Positions 27,270 to 34,643 of a stretch of DNA of 64,000 nt are shown one piece after another. A model generated the notes under the pieces. The model did no database searches and had not been told where the DNA came from. It saw only the letters and a program-made list of their open reading frames with translations. The DNA is from Nocardia albiluteola (GTDB lineage: Bacteria > Actinomycetota > Actinomycetes > Mycobacteriales > Mycobacteriaceae): positions 1 through 64,000 of the forward strand of contig NZ_JAHKNI010000024.1 in assembly GCF_018860155.1 (NCBI RefSeq). Reading direction: 5' to 3'. A program made the position numbers and the translations under genes. How positions within the stretch are numbered: the stretch's first letter is position 1; every line of letters begins with the position of its first letter.

Positions 27270-27643
27270 TGCGCCTTACCTTCCTGAATGAACGTACGAG
27301 TCGCGAACCGGGGCACCGGCGCGACGGCGACCAGCCGCACCTGCGCCCCGTCCAGTTCGGCGAAGTCGGTGCAGTCCAGGACCGCCTCGACCCTGATGCC
27401 TTCCGGAAGTTCGACATATCCGACGGCGAACGGCGAAAAGCCTTCGCCCGGAACGACATAGGGCGGTGATTTGGGCGCGAACCGTTGCACGGTGTAAGCC
27501 CAGACCACGCCATGGTCGCTCAGGGGAATCGCCGTCATGGTCGCTGTGGCGCACCGCCCGCACATCGTGCCGGCCGGGAATGCGACGGTGCCGCACGTCG
27601 TGCACCTGCTGCCCTCGAGTGCGAGGACCTCCGGAACGCCCAT
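27266..27643 (-). CDS. Zn-ribbon/OB-fold DUF35 protein, partner of the thiolase
   Basis: The 125-residue protein has a zinc ribbon with Cys14, Cys17, Cys28 and Cys31. An OB-fold follows with GVVWAYTVQRFAP and FAVGYVELPEGIRV. DUF35 proteins bind thiolase-like or MaoC-like partners and help to present CoA substrates. The four-base overlap with the thiolase gene supports a stoichiometric complex. Confidence 0.8.
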   Translation of the reverse strand: MGVPEVLALEGSRCTTCGTVAFPAGTMCGRCATATMTAIPLSDHGVVWAYTVQRFAPKSPPYVVPGEGFSPFAVGYVELPEGIRVEAVLDCTDFAELDGAQVRLVAVAPVPRFATRTFIQEGKAQ

Positions 27644-27690
27644 GTCTTTTCCTTCTTACGCACGCGGAAAGGATTGAACCGGTTCGTGGT

Positions 27691-28479
27691 TCAGCGACCG
27701 ACCCACTTCGGCTGGCGCTTCTCCAGGAAGGCGTTCACGCCCTCGGCGGCGTCCTCGGATTGCAGCGCGTTGCCGACGGCCAGGTGCTCCATCACCATCA
27801 GCGACTGGATGTCCGCATCCAGGCCACGGTCGATGGTCATCTTCGTGAGCTTCATCGTGAACGGGCTCTTGTCGACGATGGGCGCGGCGAAATCGGCGAC
27901 CAGCTGGTCGAGTTCGGCGGCCGGCGCCGAGGCGTTGATCAGGTCGAACGCGGCGGCCTGCTGACCGCTCAACAACTTCCCGGTCAGCATCAGCTCCTTG
28001 GTCTTGCGGATGCCGATCATGCGCGGCAGCCGGTAGATCGGTCCCGCGCCACCGAACAGCGCCCGCCGGATGTGGAAGTCGCCGATCTTGGCATCGTCAG
28101 CTGCGACGGCGAAGTCGCAGGAGATCATGAGCTCGAAACCACCCGCGGTGACATAGCCTTCCAGTACCGCGAGCGACGGGGTGTTCATCGAGTACAAGCG
28201 GTCGCAGACCTTCGCCGAGAGCACTGCCACGTCCATGGAGGTGGTCTTGCCGACATAGTTCGCGCGCAGTTCATCGAGGTCGAAGCCCGAGCAGAAGGTG
28301 TTACCGCGGCCACGCAGGACGAGCAGCTTCAGCTCGGGGTCGTTGTCGACCTCGACGATGATCTCGTCGAGCCGGTGCAGCAGCTCGGTGGTGACGGCGT
28401 TCTTCTTGTGCGGGCGGTTGAGCCAGACCCGGGCGATGTCGCCGTCCTTCTCGAGCACGATGTGGTCGGTGTCGATCAT
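27691..28479 (-). CDS. Enoyl-CoA hydratase/isomerase family protein
   Basis: The 262-residue crotonase-fold protein has the oxyanion segment GRGNTFCSGFDLDELR and YVTAGGFELMISCDFAVAADD with the second oxyanion Gly. GAGGCC precedes the ATG. It would add water to the 2-enoyl-CoA made by the FadEs or isomerise it. Island operator g is 28 bases upstream of the start codon, so it begins its own transcription unit that runs into DUF35 and thiolase. Confidence 0.8.
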   Translation of the reverse strand: MIDTDHIVLEKDGDIARVWLNRPHKKNAVTTELLHRLDEIIVEVDNDPELKLLVLRGRGNTFCSGFDLDELRANYVGKTTSMDVAVLSAKVCDRLYSMNTPSLAVLEGYVTAGGFELMISCDFAVAADDAKIGDFHIRRALFGGAGPIYRLPRMIGIRKTKELMLTGKLLSGQQAAAFDLINASAPAAELDQLVADFAAPIVDKSPFTMKLTKMTIDRGLDADIQSLMVMEHLAVGNALQSEDAAEGVNAFLEKRQPKWVGR

Positions 28480-28506
28480 GTGGCCTCTTTCGATCGGGGA
28501 GAGTTT

Positions 28507-28527
28507 CCTGAACTGGATTCACTTCAG
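28507..28527 (+). promoter_or_regulatory. Island operator, site g
   Basis: Reads CTGAACTGGATTCACTTCAG, the best match to the consensus, in the 116-base gap upstream of the enoyl-CoA hydratase. Confidence 0.65.
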
Positions 28528-28595
28528 TTTTACCGGCTGGAATCACCGGCGTCAATACGCGTCACCGACGAGGTTCAGCGCGGCGGCGCCGACGC

Positions 28596-29735
28596 TCACA
28601 ACCCGACGAGCGCGGCTATCGTGGCGCGATGCGTACGGGAACCACCTTGTGCCGCTTCATTTCCCATGGCCCGACGGAAATAGGAGTGGGCGGGATGCTC
28701 CCAGGTGAAACCGATTCCGCCATGCAACTGGACAGCCTCGGCTGCCGCCTGGACAGCCGCGTCGGTACACACCGCACCGGCCACCGCGACCGCCAGCCTC
28801 GCCGCATCTGGGTCCTGAGCGAAGGCCGCAGCCGCATATCGGGAGGCCGATCGCGCACGCTCGAGCAGGACCAATAGGTCGGCAAGCCGATGCTTGACGG
28901 CCTGGAAGGAGCCGATCGCCCGGTCAAACTGCCGCCGAGTCGACGTGTAGGCCACGGTCATCTCGAGCAGCATGTCGACAATCCCGGTGTTCTCGCTGGC
29001 GAGGGCAAGCGCGCCGAGGTCGCGCAAGCGTGTGGCCGCGGCGGCGGTCTCCCCCGGCTCCGTGAGTGCGACGGCCCGAGCGCCCCGCAGCGTCACGTCC
29101 GCCTGTCGGCGGGTGGGATCCAGAACCGTTCGCTCGGTTCGTACGCAGTCCCGGCCTGGACGCAGGGCGAACAGGCGGCGTCCGTCCTGAGAGTCCGCGG
29201 ATGCGACGACCACATCGGCATCTCCGCCGCAGGTGAGGTGAGTGACGGTACCGTCGACGACCCATCCGGCCGACGTCCGGGACGCACGCAGATCGTCCGT
29301 GGTGGCATCCAGGGCGCTGACAGTGGCCAGCAGATCTCCGCCCAACACGCCCTCGAGGAGGTCGTCGTCGGGGCGGGTCAGCAGAAGGGCCTGTACCCCT
29401 AGCACGGCGGAGCTGAAGACCGGCTCGCAAACCAGTGCGCGCCCGCACTCCTCGAGAATCGTCGCCAGTTCGGCCACGCCGTATCCCAGCCCGCCCCGAT
29501 CCTCGGGTACGGCGAGTCTGGTAACCGACATGTCGTCGACGAGAGCCTGCCAGAGCGATGCCGAGAACCCGCGTTCCGTGGATGAGGCTTCGCGAACCTG
29601 GGTGATGTCGCCGCGCTTACCCAGCAGCGCCCGCAGAGACTCACGCAGGGCGAACTGCTCCGGACCGGGTATGAACCCGGCCGTTTCCGAACGTGGCCAG
29701 CGGATTTCACCTGCGGCCGCCAATGGTGTGGACAT
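28596..29735 (-). CDS. Acyl-CoA dehydrogenase (FadE), small-subunit type
   Basis: The 379-residue protein starts at an ATG with GGAGG four bases upstream. The N-terminal domain carries VPEDRGGLGYGVAELATILEE and the C-terminal domain the LHGGIGFTWEHPAH motif. The middle domain is less conserved than in the 402-residue FadE, as is usual for the non-canonical subunit of heteromeric FadEs. It is the first gene of the leftward block, and operators h and i lie directly upstream. Confidence 0.8.
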   Translation of the reverse strand: MSTPLAAAGEIRWPRSETAGFIPGPEQFALRESLRALLGKRGDITQVREASSTERGFSASLWQALVDDMSVTRLAVPEDRGGLGYGVAELATILEECGRALVCEPVFSSAVLGVQALLLTRPDDDLLEGVLGGDLLATVSALDATTDDLRASRTSAGWVVDGTVTHLTCGGDADVVVASADSQDGRRLFALRPGRDCVRTERTVLDPTRRQADVTLRGARAVALTEPGETAAAATRLRDLGALALASENTGIVDMLLEMTVAYTSTRRQFDRAIGSFQAVKHRLADLLVLLERARSASRYAAAAFAQDPDAARLAVAVAGAVCTDAAVQAAAEAVQLHGGIGFTWEHPAHSYFRRAMGNEAAQGGSRTHRATIAALVGL

Positions 29736-29740
29736 GATCC

Positions 29741-29761
29741 TCCGGTTGAGCTGAGTTCAGT
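29741..29761 (-). promoter_or_regulatory. Island operator, site h
   Basis: On the minus strand reads CTGAACTCAGCTCAACCGGA, overlapping the leader of the FadE gene. The left half is a perfect match; the right half is weaker. Confidence 0.5.
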
Positions 29762-29808
29762 TCGATAGTCTGAGAGTAGCGAGGACATGCCTCGACCAGA
29801 AGGCCTCG

Positions 29809-29829
29809 GCTGAACTAAGTTCATTTCAT
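29809..29829 (+). promoter_or_regulatory. Island operator, site i
   Basis: Reads CTGAACTAAGTTCATTTCA. Its core TGAACTAAGTTCA is a perfect palindrome around the central A. It lies 74 bases upstream of the FadE start. Apart from this site and the repeat at 30021, the 29830-30135 stretch shows no gene. Confidence 0.6.
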
Positions 29830-30020
29830 GATCCATCCACTCGAGGGCTGACCACGTTCGCTGACACGTGAACCCCCGAGCAAGCCCGCACACCCGGCCG
29901 CCAGTGCGGACGCCGATGCCAGCCGATCGGCACCAGTCCCGCCCCGGCAGGGCCCGTCGCTGGGCACAATCCGCGGCAACCCGAACTGGGAGCCTCGCCC
30001 CGCCACTATTTGCCTATGAC

Positions 30021-30075
30021 GAGCAGCTTTCGTTGCTGTAGGAGGTTGGCGTAGTGGTCGATTCGCCCTCCGGAC
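30021..30075 (+). repeat. 55-bp dispersed repeat, copy 2
   Basis: Same orientation as 2821-2875 with 46 of 55 identical bases. In the frame that gives EVGVVVDSPSGRR there is a TAG stop within the repeat, so it is not an active gene. It marks the right end of the catabolic island. Confidence 0.55.
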
Positions 30076-30135
30076 GACGCCGCCAGGAACGGCCACCACC
30101 AGTGCGTGACAGGAATACCCTATGGTTATTCGCTA

Positions 30136-30153
30136 TTTAGCTATAGTGCTAAA
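30136..30153. promoter_or_regulatory. Operator-like palindrome of the ArsR gene
   Basis: TTTAGC-TATAGT-GCTAAA is a perfect inverted repeat 8 bases upstream of the ArsR start codon. Size and place fit autorepression. The A/T-rich block around it (TATGGTTATTCGCTATTTAG) probably holds the promoter. Confidence 0.5.
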
Positions 30154-30161
30154 ATGCAAAC

Positions 30162-30500
30162 ATGACCGAACTCGGCCCTGAGGAGGAAGCTGGTGTGTTC
30201 CGCGCGCTGGCCGACTCGACGCGCCGGCAGATCCTGGAGGATCTGCGTTCGGGCGAGTTGACCGCGGGTGATATCGCCGCGAGGTTTCCGATCAGTGGTC
30301 CGTCGATCTCCCGGCATCTGGGCGTACTGAAGGCAGCCGGGCTCGTCCGAGAGCGACGAGTCGCCAATCGGATCTTCTACTCGCTTGTCGAGGAACGACT
30401 GGCGTTGTGTGTCGGCAGGTTCCTGAGCGCGATCTGCCCGGAACAGGTCATCGTCAAGCAGCGCAGAATGCGAACCACGAAGAACAGGGGTGCCGGATGA
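30162..30500 (+). CDS. ArsR-family winged-helix regulator
   Basis: The 112-residue protein has the ArsR fold: FRALADSTRRQILEDLRSGE, then DIAARFPISGPSISRHLGVL as recognition helix and LVRERRVANRIFYSL as wing. It has no metal-binding CVC motif and looks like the SdpR/autorepressor group. No ribosome-binding site precedes the ATG, so the mRNA is probably leaderless. Its stop overlaps the start of the DUF2071 gene by four bases, a typical regulator-effector pair. Confidence 0.8.
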   Translation: MTELGPEEEAGVFRALADSTRRQILEDLRSGELTAGDIAARFPISGPSISRHLGVLKAAGLVRERRVANRIFYSLVEERLALCVGRFLSAICPEQVIVKQRRMRTTKNRGAG

Positions 30501-31255
30501 GACCTCCGCGGATGTCCAGCCTCGTCGAGCGACGCCTTCTTGTGAACTACCGAGTCGCCCCTGAGGCAGCCGCGAGCTTGGTGCCGCCGCCTATGCGACC
30601 CCAACTGGTTGACGGTTGGGCGGTCGCCGGCATCTGCCTGATCCGCCTCGGACAGTTCCGACCCAGTTGGCTGCCTGGCTGGGGCGGGCTGCGCAGCGAG
30701 AACGCGGCGCATCGCATCGCGGTTGAGTGGGATGGTCCGCAGGGACGCTCGACCGGGGTGTATATCTCGCGTCGCGACAGCGGCTCGGTGATCAATGTCC
30801 TTGCCGGTGGGCGGCTGTTTCCGGGTGATCATAGTTTGGCGCGGTTCGACGTGCGGGAGACGGCGCAGGACCTGCATGTGGCTTTCGCCAGTCAGGACGA
30901 GACGATCTCGGTGAGTGTGGACGTCCGGACCGTCGAGCGGTTCCAGGGAAGCGAACTGTTCGCCGATCTGGCGCAGGCATCGGACTTCTTTCGGCGTGGC
31001 TCGGCCGGATTCTCGGCCACGCGTGGCGGTCAATGCCTCGATGGGCTCGAACTCCGAACGGACTCGTGGCACGTCGAGCCGGTCGAGGTCTGCTCGATTC
31101 GGTCCACGGTCTTCGACGACCGGGACCGGTTCCCGCCAGGCAGCGCGGTGCTCGACTGCGCCTTGCTGATGCGCGAGGTGCCTGTGAGCTGGCGCCCCCT
31201 TCCGCCTCTGCGAATCGTTGCCGGCTCTGCGACTGCAGGGAATAGCGCACGCTAG
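30497..31255 (+). CDS. DUF2071 (YqjF-like) protein
   Basis: The 252-residue protein shows MSSLVERRLLVNYRVAPE and a LVDGWAVAGICLIRLGQFRP segment at the N-terminus, typical of DUF2071. This fold is related to acetoacetate decarboxylase. Members are common beside ArsR or SigJ genes and have no proven reaction. Translation is coupled to the ArsR gene. Probably cytoplasmic: no signal peptide or membrane segment. Confidence 0.7.
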   Translation: MRPPRMSSLVERRLLVNYRVAPEAAASLVPPPMRPQLVDGWAVAGICLIRLGQFRPSWLPGWGGLRSENAAHRIAVEWDGPQGRSTGVYISRRDSGSVINVLAGGRLFPGDHSLARFDVRETAQDLHVAFASQDETISVSVDVRTVERFQGSELFADLAQASDFFRRGSAGFSATRGGQCLDGLELRTDSWHVEPVEVCSIRSTVFDDRDRFPPGSAVLDCALLMREVPVSWRPLPPLRIVAGSATAGNSAR

Positions 31256-31737
31256 GAATAACACCCCTCCACCAGTACTCCGGCACACGCTCTACATCCT
31301 CCACGCCCTCGAGCGCAACAACGACTACGAGAACGACGACACCTACATGTACGGCGGACCCGCGTTCGAGATCGAACTCAATGCCAGGCTGCTGGGGCGG
31401 CAACTCGCCGGGCACGACAGCGACCGCGACTGATCGGCACCGCGGCGTTCCGCGACCAGCGCGACACCAGCCCTCGGTGCAACGGTTCCCGGTCCGTGTC
31501 GCGCTGACCGGCCGCAACAGCGGGTCCGATCTGGCGCAAGCGGTCTTGGATACCTCCCTAGCGAAGCAGGGACCCTTATCGGAGTCCGCCACGATCGACG
31601 CTATCCAATGTGGCAGCTCGTACGTTGTCGCATTGCGGCGGAGTGTGTTTCGCGGCCGGTTCGGCTGAGCGTACCCCCTCGGCGGAGTCCGATCCGGCAC
31701 TGTCCGGCGTGACTGCTGTGACGGCGGCTCGAAATCC
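31256..31737. other. Gene-poor stretch with a possible coding relic
   Basis: A plus-strand frame at about 31260-31433 encodes a protein-like string (RHTLYILHALERNNDYEND, then YMYGGPAFEIELNARLLG) that ends at a stop and has no clear start. I cannot place it in a family. The rest, to 31737, shows nothing convincing. It may be the debris of a gene lost between the DUF2071 gene and the secreted protein. Confidence 0.3.
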
Positions 31738-31774
31738 TTTGATACCAGTATTTTTCGTGTGAATTGGTGTCAAA
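31738..31774. promoter_or_regulatory. Inverted repeat upstream of the secreted GH29-like gene
   Basis: TTTGATACCA and TGGTGTCAAA pair at nine of ten positions across a 17-base loop that includes an A/T-rich run. It lies about 135 bases upstream of the chosen start. It could be an operator or a short hairpin in the leader. Confidence 0.35.
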
Positions 31775-31907
31775 CTCCCTCTGGGTCAACAGGTGTGGAT
31801 CCCGCGATGGTCGGCAGGAGCTGGTTGTGTCATGTGAGAGTGATTCTGGTGTGTTTCCGCATCCGTCTGCGGATTCGGGCCGTGTCCGTGAGGTTCTCGG
31901 GCTGCTC

Positions 31908-33674
31908 ATGCCCCTATCCGGCAGACGGAAACTGGCGCGACTGTTCGTTCCGCTGGTCTTGCTGATGGCCGTGCTCGTGGCGCCTTTCCAGACGCAACGG
32001 GCCTCTGCGGACGACGGAATGACCAACATTCTCGATCACAAGTACGGTCTGTTCGTCCACTACCTGCCCCGCCTCACGGTGAACTCCAGCGGCGTGGCCG
32101 TCGAGGACCCCAACGCCCTGGCGAACAGCTTCGACGCGAACGGGTTCGCCAACGATTTGGCCGCCGCGAAGGTGCAGTACGTCATCTTCACCGCCTGGCA
32201 CTCCAAGATGGTGGCCCTGTATCCGAGCCAGAAGATGCTGGACTGGGGCCTGCCCAACCACCGCGTCGACCGCGACCTCATCGGGGACATGATCACCGCG
32301 GTCAAGGCCAAAGGCATCCATGTCTACCTCTACACCCATCCCCGCGACGGCATGGAATTCACCGACGCGGACAAGCAGCAGACCGGCTGGGGCACACAGC
32401 CTCACCCGACCGATCAGCCCTATAACCCGGGAACGGACTTCAACCGCCCCCGATGGAACGCGTTCATCAACGACATCTACCAGGAGTTGATGCAGCGCTA
32501 CGGGGCACGGATCGACGGCCTGTACCTGGACGAGGGAAGCCCCCAGGGCGACAGCCAGAACGTCATCGACTACCCCCGGCTGCGCAACACGATCAAAGCG
32601 GTCAGCCCCCGCGCGGTCCTGATCCAGAACAACTACGGCAACCTGTACGGCCTGGACATGGGCATGAAGGAGTACTTCGGCCAGCAGGAGTTCGCGCAGA
32701 CCAACGGGGACCTGTGGCCCGGCTACGCCGAGCCCGTGGCCGCGACCATGCGCGGAACCGGAACCTCCTGGTGGGCATCGGAAACCGGCGGCTCGGTGAA
32801 ATACTCACCACAAAGCATGTTCCGATACACCGTCCTGCAGGCGGCCACCGACAGCGAGGGCGGCGGCATGGCCTGGGCCGCTGGCCCCTATGCCGGCGGC
32901 GGCTGGGAACCCGGCGTCATGCCCGCACTACAGCAGGTCGGCACCTGGATCGACCAGATCAAACCCTCCGTCGAGGGCACCCGGCCCAGCACCTCCTACC
33001 CCACCAAGGCCGGAACCCGCATCACCGACCTGTCCTGGGGCGTAGCGACCAAATCACCCGACGACCGCACCGAGTACCTCCACGTGCTCAAACCGCCTGC
33101 CGGGCAAACCCTCACCCTTCCCCTACCCCAGGACGGCAAAGTCTTTTCAGCAGCCTCCCTGGTCAAGGACGGCATGCCAGTCTTGCTCACCCAGGACATC
33201 AACCGGGTCAGGCTCACCATCCCAGAGTTCTGGGACGCCAACGACACCGCGATCAAACTGACCGTCTCCAGCCGCTCCGGTCCCGTCGCCCTCTACCGCT
33301 GTTTCAACCCCGGCACCAAAGATCACCTGGTGACCACTCAATCCGGCTGCGAGGACCCGAGCCACTACTCCCTGGAAGGTCCGCTCGGCTACGTCTACCG
33401 CAACCAGGTCGCGGGCACCGTTCCCCTCTACCGCTGCTTCAACTCCAGCACCAGAGATCACCTGGTGACCGGTCAATCCGGTTGCGAGGACTCGAGCCAC
33501 TACTCCTTCGAAGGTCCCCTCGGCTACGTCTACCGCAACCAGGTCGCGGGCACCGTTCCCCTCTACCGCTGCTTCAACTCCAGCACCAGAGATCACCTGG
33601 TGACCGGTCAATCCGGCTGCGAAGACCCGAGCCACTACTCCCTGGAAGGTCCCCTCGGCTACATCATCGACTGA
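31908..33674 (+). CDS. Secreted GH29-like (alpha-L-fucosidase-type) protein with DUF5648-like repeats
   Basis: The 588-residue protein starts at the ATG at 31908. This gives a Sec signal peptide (basic MPLSGRRKLARLF, hydrophobic core, cleavage near RASA); an in-frame start 48 codons earlier would bury it. Residues about 40-420 resemble the GH29 barrel: KYGLFVHYLPR, then VIFTAWHSKM, HVYLYTHPRDG, and GLYLDEGSPQ, whose Asp may be the nucleophile. An all-beta linker follows. The last about 130 residues are three tandem units, each with LYRCFNPGTKDHLVT-type and HYSLEGPLGY motifs, like DUF5648 repeats. It probably acts on an extracellular glycan. Fucosidase specificity is not proven. Confidence 0.65.
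   Translation: MPLSGRRKLARLFVPLVLLMAVLVAPFQTQRASADDGMTNILDHKYGLFVHYLPRLTVNSSGVAVEDPNALANSFDANGFANDLAAAKVQYVIFTAWHSKMVALYPSQKMLDWGLPNHRVDRDLIGDMITAVKAKGIHVYLYTHPRDGMEFTDADKQQTGWGTQPHPTDQPYNPGTDFNRPRWNAFINDIYQELMQRYGARIDGLYLDEGSPQGDSQNVIDYPRLRNTIKAVSPRAVLIQNNYGNLYGLDMGMKEYFGQQEFAQTNGDLWPGYAEPVAATMRGTGTSWWASETGGSVKYSPQSMFRYTVLQAATDSEGGGMAWAAGPYAGGGWEPGVMPALQQVGTWIDQIKPSVEGTRPSTSYPTKAGTRITDLSWGVATKSPDDRTEYLHVLKPPAGQTLTLPLPQDGKVFSAASLVKDGMPVLLTQDINRVRLTIPEFWDANDTAIKLTVSSRSGPVALYRCFNPGTKDHLVTTQSGCEDPSHYSLEGPLGYVYRNQVAGTVPLYRCFNSSTRDHLVTGQSGCEDSSHYSFEGPLGYVYRNQVAGTVPLYRCFNSSTRDHLVTGQSGCEDPSHYSLEGPLGYIID
33291..33671 (+). repeat. Three tandem 135-bp repeats in the GH29-like gene
   Basis: Units start at 33291, 33426 and 33561; the last is cut by the stop codon. 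Units 2 and 3 are almost identical at DNA level and unit 1 differs at a few positions. Such identity suggests recent expansion or gene conversion, so copy number may vary between strains. Confidence 0.8.
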
Positions 33675-33763
33675 ACCAGGCGAACATGCCCGAAACGAAA
33701 GATCGAGTACATCCTTGATGTGACAGGCTGGCCGAGGCCCACCCCCGCCCCGGCCAGAACGCA

Positions 33764-33850
33764 GTACCGCCTCACGCACGAGGCGTCAGCGATGCCGAAC
33801 TGTCCGCCGAGGTACTCCAGCGCCTCCCCCAGCACCGCGTTCGGCATTGG
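33764..33850 (-). pseudogene. Tn3-family transposase fragment (DUF4158 part)
   Basis: The minus-strand frame encodes EALEYLGGQFGIADASCVRRY, close to the N-terminal DUF4158 domain of Tn3 transposases (YLAEQLGIADPS…). The frame is broken on both sides. The surrounding 33675-34043 gap has no other gene that I can support. It may be the scar of a Tn3-type insertion. Confidence 0.4.
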
Positions 33851-34043
33851 TTCGTTTCCCGAGCTCCCGCAGGCGATTTGGGCTTGTGCCTCGCATTGTT
33901 GAAATACCTGGCTGCTTGGTTCGCGCTGGTCGGGTCGTGCGGTGCTGTTGTCCTGTCTCTTCGAAGTTGAGGCACCCCACTGGCGTTGACCTGAGGTGCC
34001 GCAACATATCGAGACGGCAAATGGCGGATTCGTCTGTCGTGCA

Positions 34044-34604
34044 TCACCCGTCGGCGAGACGTTGGATGGTGGCGCTCAGCCAGGCCTGGAGATCAGCGGG
34101 GTTGCCGAGTTCGGAACGCAGGACCCGGCGGCGGGTCGAGACGCCGAGCACGAAAGCGTCGATCGCTGAGGCTCGGCTGCGGGCATCCGCATCATCCAGG
34201 CCGCTGTCGCGCAGGTAGCGGTGCAGCGGCTCCAGCGAGTTCGTGTCGAGGAAGGCGGCCAGCGCCTCCGCTGCCTGCGGGCGTTCGCCGGACGCGCGTT
34301 GCAGCACGAGCAGCGGATCCTGCCCGGGTGCACCGAACCAGCGTTGGACAATATTCGCCGCGAGGCGCGAACCCAGCGTGGAGCGGTCGCCGTCGATGGA
34401 GTCCGAGACCGCGATCTCCACCTGGGCCGCCGCCAGGAAGAGGCCGTCCTTGCCGCCGAAGTAGCGCGTGATGAGGTTGGGTGACACGTCGGCCGCGTCG
34501 GCGACGCCTTTGACGGTGATCGCCGTGTACCCGTGCTGAGCGAACTGGCATCGTGCGTGTTCCAGGATTCGTTGCTTGGTGGCGGCTGCATCGCGCACTG
34601 TCAT
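34044..34604 (-). CDS. TetR-family regulator of the divergent epoxide hydrolase
   Basis: The 186-residue protein (from the ATG at 34604) has the TetR DNA-binding domain ATKQRILEHARCQFAQHGY and DAADVSPNLITRYFGGKDGL. The C-terminal domain carries LVLQRASGERPQAAEALAAF, like TetR_C_17. Starting six codons upstream would overlap the operator. It diverges from the epoxide hydrolase gene with only 38 bases between the start codons, all occupied by palindromes, so it very probably represses both genes. Confidence 0.8.
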   Translation of the reverse strand: MTVRDAAATKQRILEHARCQFAQHGYTAITVKGVADAADVSPNLITRYFGGKDGLFLAAAQVEIAVSDSIDGDRSTLGSRLAANIVQRWFGAPGQDPLLVLQRASGERPQAAEALAAFLDTNSLEPLHRYLRDSGLDDADARSRASAIDAFVLGVSTRRRVLRSELGNPADLQAWLSATIQRLADG

Positions 34605-34643
34605 GTATACGAGCATACACATTTATGTGTACAGTGATACACA
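34604..34643. promoter_or_regulatory. Double TetR operator
   Basis: Two 18-base palindromes lie side by side: TGTATA-N6-TACACA (34604-34621) and TGTGTA-N6-TACACA (34626-34643). They are separated by TTTA, which also makes TACACA-TTTA-TGTGTA a palindrome. The sites touch both start codons. Confidence 0.7.

Noticed and set aside
33291..33671. CRISPR-like array
   Set aside because: The 135-bp units are continuous coding repeats of a secreted protein with no spacers.
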